From an uncultured Arenicella sp. (lineage in GTDB: Bacteria > Pseudomonadota > Gammaproteobacteria > Arenicellales > Arenicellaceae), in contig CALIVT010000017.1 of the NCBI GenBank assembly GCA_938048185.1, positions 1 to 60,600 of the forward strand: 60,600 bases of DNA, read 5' to 3'. Positions 38,514 through 47,462 of this stretch are shown here, piece after piece. Below the pieces are notes generated by a model. The model was not told the origin of the DNA. It saw only the letters and a program-made list of their open reading frames with translations, and searched no databases. Positions within the stretch are counted from its first letter, which is position 1; every line of letters starts with the position of its first letter. A program made the position numbers and the translations under genes.

Positions 38514-40016
38514 ATGAGCGATGTTGTTGGCCATTTGATTGGCGGTAAGTTAGTAGTGAATGCGCATGATCGCAGTCAAGCGGTCTTTAATCCTGCGACC
38601 GCGGTTGAGTCGCGACTTGTTTCGTTGGCATCTACAACGACTGTTGAAGACGCCATTAGCGCCGCGCAAACGGCGTTCCCCGCGTGGCGCAATACATCGC
38701 CGGCGAACCGCGCGCGAATCATGTTTCGCTTTAAAGAGTTACTACACACCAATGCGGATAAAATTTGCCAGCTAATTGGTCAGGAGCACGGCAAAATTGT
38801 GCACGACGCGGCTGGCGAGTTACAACGCGGCATTGAAAATGTTGAATACGCTTGCTACGCGCCCGAGTTGTTAAAGGGCGAACACAGCAAAAACGTCGGC
38901 CCGAACATAGATGCTTGGAGCGAGATGCAGGCATTAGGCGTGGTTGCCGGTATTACGCCGTTCAATTTTCCAGTGATGGTGCCTTTGTGGATGTACCCAA
39001 TGGCGATTGTCTGTGGCAATTGTTTTGTGTTAAAGCCATCTGAGCGCGACCCCAGTGCCGCTTTGTTTGTGGCCAAACTATTGCAGGAGGCTGGTTTACC
39101 TGACGGCGTAATGAACGTTGTTAATGGTGATAAAGAAGCGGTTGATACCTTGCTCAATGATGCACGTGTTCAAGCCGTAAGCTTTGTTGGTTCGACCCCC
39201 ATTGCAAAGCATATTTACGCTAGCGCAACTGCAAACGGAAAGCGTTGCCAAGCCTTAGGTGGTGCAAAAAACCACGCCATTATCATGCCAGACGCGGATA
39301 TGGATAATGCGGTGAGTCAGCTCGTCGGTGCGGCCTACGGGTCTTCGGGTGAGCGCTGTATGGCTTTGTCGGTAGTGGTCGCAGTGGGTGACGAGGCGGC
39401 TGATAATTTCGTAGTCAAAATGAGTGAGCAAATGCAAAGCCTGAAAGTAGGTGAGGCGACTGATGCGAATAATGACTTCGGTCCGTTAATTACGCGCCAA
39501 CATAAAGATAAAGTGGTGGAACATATTAATAGCGCCGAACGCGATGGCGCGGTGGTGGTGGTTGACGGACGAGACATCAGCATTGATGGCTACGAGCAAG
39601 GTTTCTTTGTTGGTGGTACCTTGATTGACCACGTTACCGCAAGCATGACGTGTTACCAAGAGGAAATTTTCGGACCGGTACTACTGGTTGTTAGAGCAGA
39701 GTCAATGCAGCAGGCGATGGATATAATTGACGCGCATGAATACGGTAACGGAACGTGTATTTTTACGCGCGACGGCGAAGCTGCCCGATTCTTTAGCGAT
39801 AATATTAACGTCGGCATGGTTGGCATTAACGTGCCGTTACCCGTGCCTGTCGCATCTCACAGTTTTGGCGGCTGGAAGAACTCATTGTTTGGCGATTTGA
39901 GCGCGTACGGGCCCGATGCTGTGCGGTTTTATACCCGCAGAAAAACGGTGACTCAGCGCTGGCCATCGACTGATGTGCGAGAAGGGGTTGAATTTTCAAT
40001 GCCCACAATGAAGTAA
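38514..40016 (+). CDS. mmsA: CoA-acylating (methyl)malonate-semialdehyde dehydrogenase
   Basis: A 500-residue aldehyde dehydrogenase of the MmsA/IolA group, which converts methylmalonate or malonate semialdehyde to propionyl- or acetyl-CoA and CO2. The catalytic Cys282 lies in SSGERCMALSVVVAVG. The family motif GVVAGITPFNFPVMVPLWM and the ending WKNSLFGDLSAYGPD are typical, and the canonical active-site Glu of ordinary aldehyde dehydrogenases is replaced in the ALGGAKNHAI segment, as in other MmsA proteins. It is the last gene of the operon and would send a small semialdehyde into central metabolism. Confidence 0.93.
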   Translation: MSDVVGHLIGGKLVVNAHDRSQAVFNPATAVESRLVSLASTTTVEDAISAAQTAFPAWRNTSPANRARIMFRFKELLHTNADKICQLIGQEHGKIVHDAAGELQRGIENVEYACYAPELLKGEHSKNVGPNIDAWSEMQALGVVAGITPFNFPVMVPLWMYPMAIVCGNCFVLKPSERDPSAALFVAKLLQEAGLPDGVMNVVNGDKEAVDTLLNDARVQAVSFVGSTPIAKHIYASATANGKRCQALGGAKNHAIIMPDADMDNAVSQLVGAAYGSSGERCMALSVVVAVGDEAADNFVVKMSEQMQSLKVGEATDANNDFGPLITRQHKDKVVEHINSAERDGAVVVVDGRDISIDGYEQGFFVGGTLIDHVTASMTCYQEEIFGPVLLVVRAESMQQAMDIIDAHEYGNGTCIFTRDGEAARFFSDNINVGMVGINVPLPVPVASHSFGGWKNSLFGDLSAYGPDAVRFYTRRKTVTQRWPSTDVREGVEFSMPTMK

Positions 40017-40140
40017 GTTAAGCGAGAGACGCGCGAGTAAGACAAAGTTTCTGTGGTATAACAATTGAGACGCATTGATGAAGTAGGTAGGGCATTAGAA
40101 GTTAATTGAGGTTGTAACAATAACAATAAGGTACACCACT

Positions 40141-40608
40141 ATGACGCAAACCATCGTATACACCAGTCGTGCAAATTTATTTGAAGGGGAAAATCCGGCG
40201 TCTAAACCGGTTTGGCTGGACCGCTTGGTCGAACTTGCCTGCGCGCGAAACAAGGCCTTAAATATTTCAGGTGTTTTGGCGTATAAAAATGGCCGTTTGA
40301 TACAGCTAATCGAGGGCGAGTCGCACGATATCCAGCGTTTGTTTGGAAAGATAGTGAACGATACTCGGCACAGGAATGTGCGCACCTTACTTGATATAGA
40401 AAACAGCCAAAGAGCGTTCCTTAATTGGGGTATGGTGCTTGAGGCTGACATCGATGCCTCGTCACTTTTTCGCGACTTTTTATATGCGCACTTTGAGCAT
40501 TTGGTCGAGATGGGCGAGCAACAGTCGGACGAATTGATCTTTTTTATTGATCATATTTTCAATGAACTCAGACAGATAAAATCAGGAAAACCGCTGTTGA
40601 AGAACTGA
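40141..40608 (+). CDS. BLUF domain blue-light sensor protein
   Basis: A 155-residue short BLUF protein, a flavin-binding blue-light receptor. Residues that define the photocycle in AppA have exact counterparts: Tyr7 (IVYTSRA), Asn37 and Asn41 (ARNKALNISGVLAY), Gln55 (RLIQLIEGE), Trp96 and Met98 (FLNWGM). The domain covers about residues 3-98 with a 6-residue insert after beta-1; two C-terminal helices (100-150) complete the short-BLUF fold. No effector domain is present, so it probably signals through a partner. A putative exporter gene follows 60 bases later. Confidence 0.93.
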   Translation: MTQTIVYTSRANLFEGENPASKPVWLDRLVELACARNKALNISGVLAYKNGRLIQLIEGESHDIQRLFGKIVNDTRHRNVRTLLDIENSQRAFLNWGMVLEADIDASSLFRDFLYAHFEHLVEMGEQQSDELIFFIDHIFNELRQIKSGKPLLKN

Positions 40609-40668
40609 GAAGTTTCGCGCACTTTGTTTTACTATAGCGTGCCTCCAAAAAAACATTAAATACAGAGT

Positions 40669-42102
40669 GTGACCAACCGACCTTCAGTTTCGGGCGAGCT
40701 CGCCGCCGAACAAACGATTAGCCGCTTGGGCCTGTCTTTGTTTCTAATTCTTTTCGGTTCGTTTCTCGCGCCGCTGTTGATGCACTCGTCAACCTTGGCG
40801 ATTCCCGCGATTGCCAGGGAAATGAATCTAACCGCTGATATTGTTAGTTGGTTTACCCTTGCACAAGTGCTGGCCAGCGCCTGTTTTGTGTTGCCAGCAG
40901 GCAAGCTTTCTGATCGCTTTGGTCGGCGACGGATGTTTTCTCTCGGTTTGGCAATTTGCTGTATCGCCTGTTTTATCGGCGGTTTGGCAATCAATGGTTA
41001 TATGATTCTTATTGCACGTGCCTTGCAAGGTATGGGCGCCGCCTTAATCTTTGCTGCCGCCGTGGCGTTACTGGTGAGCGTGCCACCTGAGGACCAGAAA
41101 GTTCGGCTTATGGGCGTTTATATCTCGGTAGCCTATATTGGAATGGTGAGCGGCCCGCTGTTCGGGGGCTTGTTAATTCAGCACGCCGACTGGCGCTTGG
41201 TGTTTTTTATCCCTGGTGTGCTGTTTATGATGATGTCGATCATTGGTTTCGGTTTCATTCACTGGGAACGTTACGGCGATCGTGAGACTCGTATTCGAAT
41301 GTTGGATGTGTCGCTTTATGTTGCGGCGCTGCTGCTCATTGCATTTGGAGTATTCGATGCCGCGACGTTTAAAGGACAAAGTTTATTGGCGATTGGTGCT
41401 GTTTCGTTTGCCGCGTTTTGTTGGTTTCAATCCAAGCGGCGCGACCCGCTGCTGCAAGTGAAGTTGTTTACTCAAAGTCGCACGTTTACGGTTCTAGGGT
41501 TCGCACATTTTCTAGCGTACGCCAGTATCTTTACGTTGCCGTTTATCTTGACGCTCTACCTTCAGTTCATTAAGGGCATTGACGCGCAGTCGACCGGATT
41601 TATTTTGTTAGTACAAGCCCTCTGCACGTCTCTTGTGGCACCCACATCGGGTTGGTTGTCTGCACGTTTTCGGCCGCGTTATATGATTTTTGGCGGTACT
41701 ATTATCTTTGCGCTTGCTTACCTAATGTTAGCCGATCTAAGTCCCTTAAGCCCCGCTTGGTTAGTGGTGATAGCCACTGCGATGATCGGTACGGGTGTGG
41801 GGGTGATGGACGCGCCTATTTTCCACACAAGCATGTCTACCGTTAGTAATGACTTGCTGGGCAGTGCCTCCGCCACCATGAACGGTATGCGAACGATGGG
41901 CGGATTTGTTGGTATCGGTGTTGTGTCTTATCTGATGGGTTTGCATTTAAATAATGCACAGATTGAGCCCGAGGTTTATCCGCAGTTGATGTTGGTGATT
42001 CAACAGTTCTTCGCGCTTGCGCTTATATTTTCTTTAATGTCCTTAACGCTCTTGTTTTATGGTGTGCTGAGCCGCCCGCGAGCCGACGCGTCCGCAGATT
42101 AA
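40669..42102 (+). CDS. MFS transporter, DHA2-like drug exporter
   Basis: A 477-residue major facilitator with about 14 hydrophobic segments, like the EmrB/DHA2 drug-proton antiporters. Motif A is GKLSDRFGRRRMF (between segments 2 and 3). The segment ALQGMGAALIFAAAVALLVS and motif C-like SGPLFGGLLIQHADWRLVFFI are typical. The second half has SGWLSARFRPRYMIFGG. The start is GTG at 40669, with only a weak ribosome site. The substrate cannot be inferred. It stands between the BLUF gene and a convergent DCC gene. Confidence 0.9.
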   Translation: MTNRPSVSGELAAEQTISRLGLSLFLILFGSFLAPLLMHSSTLAIPAIAREMNLTADIVSWFTLAQVLASACFVLPAGKLSDRFGRRRMFSLGLAICCIACFIGGLAINGYMILIARALQGMGAALIFAAAVALLVSVPPEDQKVRLMGVYISVAYIGMVSGPLFGGLLIQHADWRLVFFIPGVLFMMMSIIGFGFIHWERYGDRETRIRMLDVSLYVAALLLIAFGVFDAATFKGQSLLAIGAVSFAAFCWFQSKRRDPLLQVKLFTQSRTFTVLGFAHFLAYASIFTLPFILTLYLQFIKGIDAQSTGFILLVQALCTSLVAPTSGWLSARFRPRYMIFGGTIIFALAYLMLADLSPLSPAWLVVIATAMIGTGVGVMDAPIFHTSMSTVSNDLLGSASATMNGMRTMGGFVGIGVVSYLMGLHLNNAQIEPEVYPQLMLVIQQFFALALIFSLMSLTLLFYGVLSRPRADASAD

Positions 42103-42166
42103 GGTGAGTTCTATGAATTTCCTCTTTAGGTGTGCCTTTGATACGTATTATTCAGAGAAAATACGC

Positions 42167-42586
42167 TTACTCGAGAAAGCGTGATTTAAGCGCCGAGCTT
42201 GGTACCATACAGGCAGTGCGCTTACCTAAAATTCGGTAGCGGTTCTTGGCGATGAATGTGTAGACAGCATCGCGTATGACTTGTGGGAAGATTGCCAGCG
42301 CTCTCAGGTAAGACCATGGTTTTCTCAGGTTTTTCGAAATTTCCAGCGCGGCGCTAGATCGGGTATAGGCACGCGCGTCTTTGATCAGAACAAAGGTGGT
42401 AGGGTCGTTTGCGTCCAAGCCAAGATGTTCTAATATTTCAATGCCAATGCGGCTTTGCGTGGTGGTGAAATAGAACACTGTGTTAGGATCGTTACGAATA
42501 ATAAAGTTTATCGATGCGTTACAAAACTGGCACACCCCATCAAACACGATCAAGTTATTGGGCAGTGACTCTAGCTTCATAGCCAT
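42167..42586 (-). CDS. DCC family thiol-disulfide oxidoreductase-like protein (DUF393)
   Basis: A protein of about 139 residues with the family signature IVFDGVCQFCNASINFII, in which the D-x-x-C-x-x-C motif gives a thioredoxin-like redox site. The rest has the DUF393 pattern FTTTQSRIGIEIL, SSAALEISKNLRKPWSYL and ends near RYRILGKRTACM. Three starts are possible (GTG 42595, ATG 42586, ATG 42580), none with a strong ribosome site; 42586 is chosen. It is convergent with the transporter gene and divergent from the ketopantoate reductase-like gene. Confidence 0.85.
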   Translation of the reverse strand: MAMKLESLPNNLIVFDGVCQFCNASINFIIRNDPNTVFYFTTTQSRIGIEILEHLGLDANDPTTFVLIKDARAYTRSSAALEISKNLRKPWSYLRALAIFPQVIRDAVYTFIAKNRYRILGKRTACMVPSSALKSRFLE

Positions 42587-42651
42587 AGTGTACACCCAGG
42601 TCGAGCGGTTGGTAAAAGAGATGAATCACTAGTCAAAGAATCAATCGAGCA

Positions 42652-43674
42652 ATGAGCCAACATCTAATTTTCGGCGCCGGACTGATCGGCGGGTATATGG
42701 CCGGTTGTTTCGCTGCGAAGGGCTTGTCTGTGACTGTCGTTGGGCGTGAATCGATGCGTGCACGCTTTGCGGGCGCGCTCACAATCACCGACTACCACGA
42801 TCATAAGGCCGTGGTGACTGGCCTTGAATTTATTGCCGGTGGTGAGCGGCCAAGCGGTGACTATCACTTTATTTGGTTAACCGTTAAATGTACAAGCTTG
42901 GATCAAGCCCTGATTGACCTTGCTCCTTTTGTTACCGAAAAAACGGTTATTTTGAGTTGTCAAAATGGGCTAGGCAGTGACTCTCAGGTTAAAGCGATGT
43001 TTCCGAATAATGATGTGCGCCGTGTCATAATGACACCCAACGTCGCGCAACCGGGCGATGCGCATTTGCATCGAGGTTCTCAGGGTGATTTATTAGTAGA
43101 AGCGTATACGTTAGCGAATGGCTCGAACCTCGCAGACTTAGTTTCAAGTGACCTATTGAACGCGCGCCATATCCAAAGTATAGAGCCCTATAGTTGGGCA
43201 AAATTGCAGTTGAATTTGGGCAACGCCGTAAACGCTCTGGCGAATGTGCCGGTAAAAGAAATGCTAGAGCGTCGGCCATTTAGACGAATTATTGCGCTCT
43301 CAATGCTCGAGCTGATCGGTGTCGCACATGCCAAAGGTATTGACCTGCCGAAGTTGGCTGCGGTACCCATGAGTTGGGTGCCAAACATTCTTAACATGCC
43401 AAATTTTATGTTCTCGGTGTTAGGCGCTAAAATGCTCGATATCGATCCTACGGTACGTACCTCAATGTGGTGGGACTTAAATAATCAGCGCTTAACAGAA
43501 GTAGAAAATTTAAATGGCGCGGTGGTGCGTGAAGGCAAGAAGTTAGGGATTGATTGTCCTGTGAATCAAAAAATAGTCGATACGATTCACGCCTATGAAG
43601 CGCGCACGAACTCACCGAGACAGGCATTCTCAGCCGAAGAATTTTTAGCCGACTGCGTCAATCGTAAACAATGA
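42652..43674 (+). CDS. Ketopantoate reductase family protein (ApbA/PanE-like)
   Basis: A 340-residue NADPH-dependent reductase with N-terminal motif IFGAGLIGGYMAG, the mid-region ILSCQNGLGSD (Asn, nicotinamide side) and the catalytic Lys-Asn segment SWAKLQLNLGNAVNAL. The C-terminal helical domain follows from residue 190. Family members reduce 2-dehydropantoate for coenzyme A synthesis, but many paralogues act on other oxoacids. The protein is about 40 residues longer than E. coli PanE, and no other pan gene is near, so the substrate is left open. Confidence 0.87.
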   Translation: MSQHLIFGAGLIGGYMAGCFAAKGLSVTVVGRESMRARFAGALTITDYHDHKAVVTGLEFIAGGERPSGDYHFIWLTVKCTSLDQALIDLAPFVTEKTVILSCQNGLGSDSQVKAMFPNNDVRRVIMTPNVAQPGDAHLHRGSQGDLLVEAYTLANGSNLADLVSSDLLNARHIQSIEPYSWAKLQLNLGNAVNALANVPVKEMLERRPFRRIIALSMLELIGVAHAKGIDLPKLAAVPMSWVPNILNMPNFMFSVLGAKMLDIDPTVRTSMWWDLNNQRLTEVENLNGAVVREGKKLGIDCPVNQKIVDTIHAYEARTNSPRQAFSAEEFLADCVNRKQ

Positions 43675-43761
43675 TTATTGAGTCGGCGCTAGGCGAAAAA
43701 AGGTCAACGATCTGTGGCACTGATAAAAGGCGTCATTAACGATAACCCAAATAGGAGGAGT

Positions 43762-44385
43762 ATGAAACTATACGACGAATACGTTTTACCGCACCTAATT
43801 AATTGTGCCTGCGGGCTACGTGAGATTGACTCTCAGCGTGCCAAGGTCGTACCGCTAGCGCAAGGTAAGGTGTTGGAGATTGGTATGGGTTCAGGGTTAA
43901 ACCTCAAGCACTATGATGTCAATAAAGTAGAGATGGTTTGGGGCTTGGAGCCGTCCTCTGGGATGCGACGTAAGGCCCAAGCCAACTTAGCGCAGAGCAA
44001 GGTATCAGTTAAGTGGTTAGACCTGCCGAGCGAGTCAATTCCGTTAGCCGACAACAGCGTTGATACGATTGTTCTTACTTACACCTTATGCACAATCGCC
44101 GATTACGAGACAGCGCTGAGCGAAATGAAGCGAGTATTGAAAGGCGATGGCAAACTTATCTTTAGCGAGCATGGCGAGGCGCCTGACGTTGATATTCAAA
44201 AGTGGCAACGGCGCGTTAACCCGATTTGGAAAAGGTTAGCCGGCGGGTGTAACTTAAACCGGAAAATACCCAGTTTGATTTCCTCGGCGGGCTTTCTTAT
44301 TAGCGAGCTGAACCAGTGTTACCTCAAGGGGCCGAAGGTGGCGACCTATCAATATTTTGGAGTTGCTGTCCACAAACCCGTATAA
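43762..44385 (+). CDS. Class I SAM-dependent methyltransferase
   Basis: A 207-residue methyltransferase of the Rossmann type. Motif I is VLEIGMGSGLNLKHYD (residues 37-52), the acidic motif II region is VWGLEPSSGMRRKA, and TIVLTYTLCTIADYE with VLKGDGKLIFSEHG gives motifs post-I and III. ATG at 43762 is chosen because the strong AGGAGG lies 5 bases upstream; an earlier in-frame GTG at 43714 lacks one. The methyl acceptor is unknown. It is followed almost directly by an exported beta-helix gene, probably in one transcript. Confidence 0.88.
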   Translation: MKLYDEYVLPHLINCACGLREIDSQRAKVVPLAQGKVLEIGMGSGLNLKHYDVNKVEMVWGLEPSSGMRRKAQANLAQSKVSVKWLDLPSESIPLADNSVDTIVLTYTLCTIADYETALSEMKRVLKGDGKLIFSEHGEAPDVDIQKWQRRVNPIWKRLAGGCNLNRKIPSLISSAGFLISELNQCYLKGPKVATYQYFGVAVHKPV

Positions 44386-44400
44386 GCAGTGATAGCCGTT

Positions 44401-45867
44401 ATGCTGAAACACGTACTGATTTTTTTCATCCTCATTTCCTTAACTGGCTTTAACGCTGACGCCAATGCTCAAACCCATTATGTTGCAGTCAATGGCAGTG
44501 ATAGCAATGGTGACGGCAGTCAACAATCGCCTTGGGCAAGTATTGGTTTTGCCATCGATAATGTTAGCGATGGTGCAACAATATTAGTCGGTGCTGGAAC
44601 CTATAACGGCCGCGTACGCTTGGATCAAAAATTTCAACGCGGCGTGCTGATTCAATCAAACCCTCCTTATCAAGCAAAGCTCCGTCACAATAATGGCGCT
44701 GCCGTTATTTGCTTTACCTGCCAAGGTGTAACCCTTGATGGTTTTGATATCGCCCACAGTGCGAGTAACAACCGCGGGTTGGTTATTCAAATTCAAACCA
44801 ATGAAGCGCGTGACGTGACACTACGCAACAATATTATTCACGATAGCACCGACAATGACTTATTGAAAATCAACAACGGCACCCGCGATATTCTGGTACA
44901 GGGAAATATTTTTTACAATCAAGCGGGTTCGGACGAACATATCGATATCAATAGCGTTAGCAATGTGCGCGTCATCGATAACGTGTTTTTTAATAGCAAG
45001 TCTCAAGCGATTACCAGCTCGTTTGTTTTAGTCAAAGACAGCAATGGAAACAGCGATGGCGTGCTGGGCTCCAAGGATATATCGATTCGACGAAATATCT
45101 TCTTTAATTGGCAAGGTAACGACGGGCAAAGCTTCGTGCGCATTGGCGAAGACAATACTGCGAACTTCGAAGCCGAGAGAGTGCTGATAGAAAATAATCT
45201 CATGCTCGGTAATTCGTCGCGCTTAATGCGCAGCGCACTTACCATAGGAGGCTCAAACGACATTCGTTTTCAATTTAATACCGTGGTGGGTGACCTGCCG
45301 TCTCGCAGCTTTGCCGCTCGCTTAGTGCGTGGTGGACGAGCCAATGAGGGTATTGTGCTGAGCAACAATATTTGGTCTGATCCAACCGCGAGCATGGGAA
45401 CCGAAGGTTTTAATGGCGCCGACGTGTTTGAAGCCTTGGCTGGCGCAAATGGCGCGGTAAGGCTCGACAATAATGTTTATTATAATGGTAGCAATGCCGT
45501 TCCACCTGACACAGCTCAGGAAGTAAACATTACTAAGGATTTGCACGCGAGATTCGGAGATCCTTTGTTACCAGCGCCGTCATCAATAGTGCTTCCGGTG
45601 TATAACGGCGCTACTTTCGGTGGCGGCTTCGTTGCCATACGAGACGTGTTTATTGCGCTTGCTAATCGCTACGGTAAACCTGCCAGCGCGAGCTTGGCTA
45701 TTGATCAAGCTCGCGGGCCAGCGCCGCAAGATGATTTACTAGGGGCCACGCGCACAGGCAACGCTGACATTGGTGCGATCGAAGTTGGCGCGTCCAATCC
45801 AAATCAGCCCCCTGCGCCGAGCGATACTAAATCGGTTCTTGCTTGGTTATTGCTCTTGTTAGACTAG
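44401..45867 (+). CDS. Exported right-handed beta-helix protein (DUF1565-like)
   Basis: A 488-residue secreted protein. A signal peptide (about residues 1-23, ending ANAQ) leads into HYVAVNGSDSNGDGSQQSPW, the opening of DUF1565/pectate-lyase-like beta-helices. Repeating turns follow: VTLDGFDIAHS, VTLRNNIIHDS, ILVQGNIFYNQ, VRVIDNVFFNS and VLIENNLMLGN. NADIGAIEVG near the end is the common closing motif of such proteins. The last residues SVLAWLLLLLD are a short hydrophobic tail. A GTG at 44389 is an alternative start. No catalytic residues are evident, so it may bind or cleave polysaccharide. Confidence 0.85.
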   Translation: MLKHVLIFFILISLTGFNADANAQTHYVAVNGSDSNGDGSQQSPWASIGFAIDNVSDGATILVGAGTYNGRVRLDQKFQRGVLIQSNPPYQAKLRHNNGAAVICFTCQGVTLDGFDIAHSASNNRGLVIQIQTNEARDVTLRNNIIHDSTDNDLLKINNGTRDILVQGNIFYNQAGSDEHIDINSVSNVRVIDNVFFNSKSQAITSSFVLVKDSNGNSDGVLGSKDISIRRNIFFNWQGNDGQSFVRIGEDNTANFEAERVLIENNLMLGNSSRLMRSALTIGGSNDIRFQFNTVVGDLPSRSFAARLVRGGRANEGIVLSNNIWSDPTASMGTEGFNGADVFEALAGANGAVRLDNNVYYNGSNAVPPDTAQEVNITKDLHARFGDPLLPAPSSIVLPVYNGATFGGGFVAIRDVFIALANRYGKPASASLAIDQARGPAPQDDLLGATRTGNADIGAIEVGASNPNQPPAPSDTKSVLAWLLLLLD

Positions 45868-46028
45868 TTAGGTTCTTAGTGTTGGTTGTTTTCCTAACGT
45901 AGGATATGCGTGGTGACGCGGTCAGCAATGCTTTTTTGTTTGCTAGATTCAAACGGGTTTATCCGCTAACATCCTTCGAGGACAGAAACACGTCACTGAA
46001 AATTAGCACTAGCGCTAGGACAGCCACA

Positions 46029-47462
46029 ATGATAATCGTTCCCGTTGAGAAAACAATAGATTGGCGACGACCGCCGATGGTGTTAATCATGCTTGTTGCA
46101 TTGAATGTTCTGGTATTTGCGTTTTACCAAGGCGACGACAATGAAGCTGTCTATGATGCGGTAGAGCATTATCGAGACAAGGGTTTGCTTAACACCGAGT
46201 GGCGCGCGTACCAAGCCTACACAAAGATGTCGGACTCATCGTCTGATTTACGTAAGACCGATAAACACGCGATTTATATAATCATTAGCGATGCGGGTTT
46301 TGATCGCTTTATGGCGCAAGGAGGTGAGCGTTATATTCCGAGCTCGAAACGTGCTCGTTGGCGTGATGCGCGCAACGAACTCGAACGTATTAGCAACAAA
46401 ATTAGCAGTAAAGCGTACGGTTTTCATACCGATGAAATTTCGATTATCGAGTTGTTTAGTTACCAATTTTTGCACGGTGATGCAATGCACCTAATCGGCA
46501 ATATGGTGTTTTTGGTGTTAGTCGGCTTTGCTGTCGAAGCGGCACTTGGTAGCGCCGTCTTTTTGGCTTACTACTTAGCCGCCGGTGTTGGTGCGGCACT
46601 GTTGTACGCAGCTTCTTCGTCAAGCATCGGAGGTTTAGTTGGCGCGTCGGGCTCAGTGTCTGGGGTAATGGCTATGTATGTAGTGCTCTTTGGTTTGCGT
46701 AAAATCAAATTTTTTTATTGGATATTTATTTTTACCGGCTACGTTCGAGCTGCCGCTATTATTATGTTGCCGGTCTATATTTTAAAAGAGGTGCACAGCT
46801 ATTTTTCAATCGAGGGTTCAAATGTCGCGTTCACGGCACACATAGGTGGCTTTATTTGTGGTGCACTTCTAGTTTGGCTGACCAAAGAATATCGCTCAAA
46901 CGCGATTGATGAAACCTACCTCGACAATACGCCAGAAGAGGTCGACCCAACCTCGGCTGCACTGCAACGCGTTTATGAGTTAATGGGGCGATGTGAATTT
47001 TCTAAAGCGTGGGAGATGTTAAAGCCAATAAAGCAAGCGAATGCAAACCGAAAAGATATTGTTGAACTTGAGTTTAATTTAGTACGCGCTTTGCATCCGT
47101 CTAAGCTAGAAGACTATCTACTTCATCGCATGGGCAAGAGCGGTAATAGCGAAAACTTGATCGGCGCGCAATTACAGCAGTGGCGAAAATATAATGCTGT
47201 GCAACGTGCTGGTTTGTCGAGTGCTAAACGTGACAGTTTACTAAGCAGTGCTTTGGATAACAGCGTGCTTGACATTGCCGAACAAGTGTTTGAAACGCTC
47301 AAAGCCGACGACGAGCGTGCGATGACACTGGCTGTTTCGGCCAGTCAGATAGCGACCTTTTGCGAGCAAAAAAATATCCCGCAAAAAGCGAAAAAATACA
47401 GTCAACTGGCACAAAATCTGACTAAGCCAGCATCTGTAAATAAATTGGGCATAGAGCTATGA
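46029..47462 (+). CDS. Rhomboid family intramembrane serine protease
   Basis: A 477-residue membrane protease. The first span is at about residues 19-35 (MVLIMLVALNVLVFAF), followed by a loop of about 105 residues, longer than in GlpG. The core shows GDAMHLIGNMVFLVLVGF (His-Asn), catalytic Ser207 in VGASGSVSGVMAMY and His271 in AHIGGFICGALLV. Residues 320-477 form a helical cytoplasmic tail (TPR-like by eye). ATG 46029 is chosen (AGGACA upstream, direct entry to the hydrophobic segment); ATG 45906 is in frame but lacks support. It overlaps the next gene by ATGA. Confidence 0.9.
   Translation: MIIVPVEKTIDWRRPPMVLIMLVALNVLVFAFYQGDDNEAVYDAVEHYRDKGLLNTEWRAYQAYTKMSDSSSDLRKTDKHAIYIIISDAGFDRFMAQGGERYIPSSKRARWRDARNELERISNKISSKAYGFHTDEISIIELFSYQFLHGDAMHLIGNMVFLVLVGFAVEAALGSAVFLAYYLAAGVGAALLYAASSSSIGGLVGASGSVSGVMAMYVVLFGLRKIKFFYWIFIFTGYVRAAAIIMLPVYILKEVHSYFSIEGSNVAFTAHIGGFICGALLVWLTKEYRSNAIDETYLDNTPEEVDPTSAALQRVYELMGRCEFSKAWEMLKPIKQANANRKDIVELEFNLVRALHPSKLEDYLLHRMGKSGNSENLIGAQLQQWRKYNAVQRAGLSSAKRDSLLSSALDNSVLDIAEQVFETLKADDERAMTLAVSASQIATFCEQKNIPQKAKKYSQLAQNLTKPASVNKLGIEL

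Noticed and set aside
45906-46028. Upstream extension of the rhomboid gene
   Set aside because: The extra 41 codons have no conserved features; ATG 46029 has a ribosome site and leads directly to the first membrane span.
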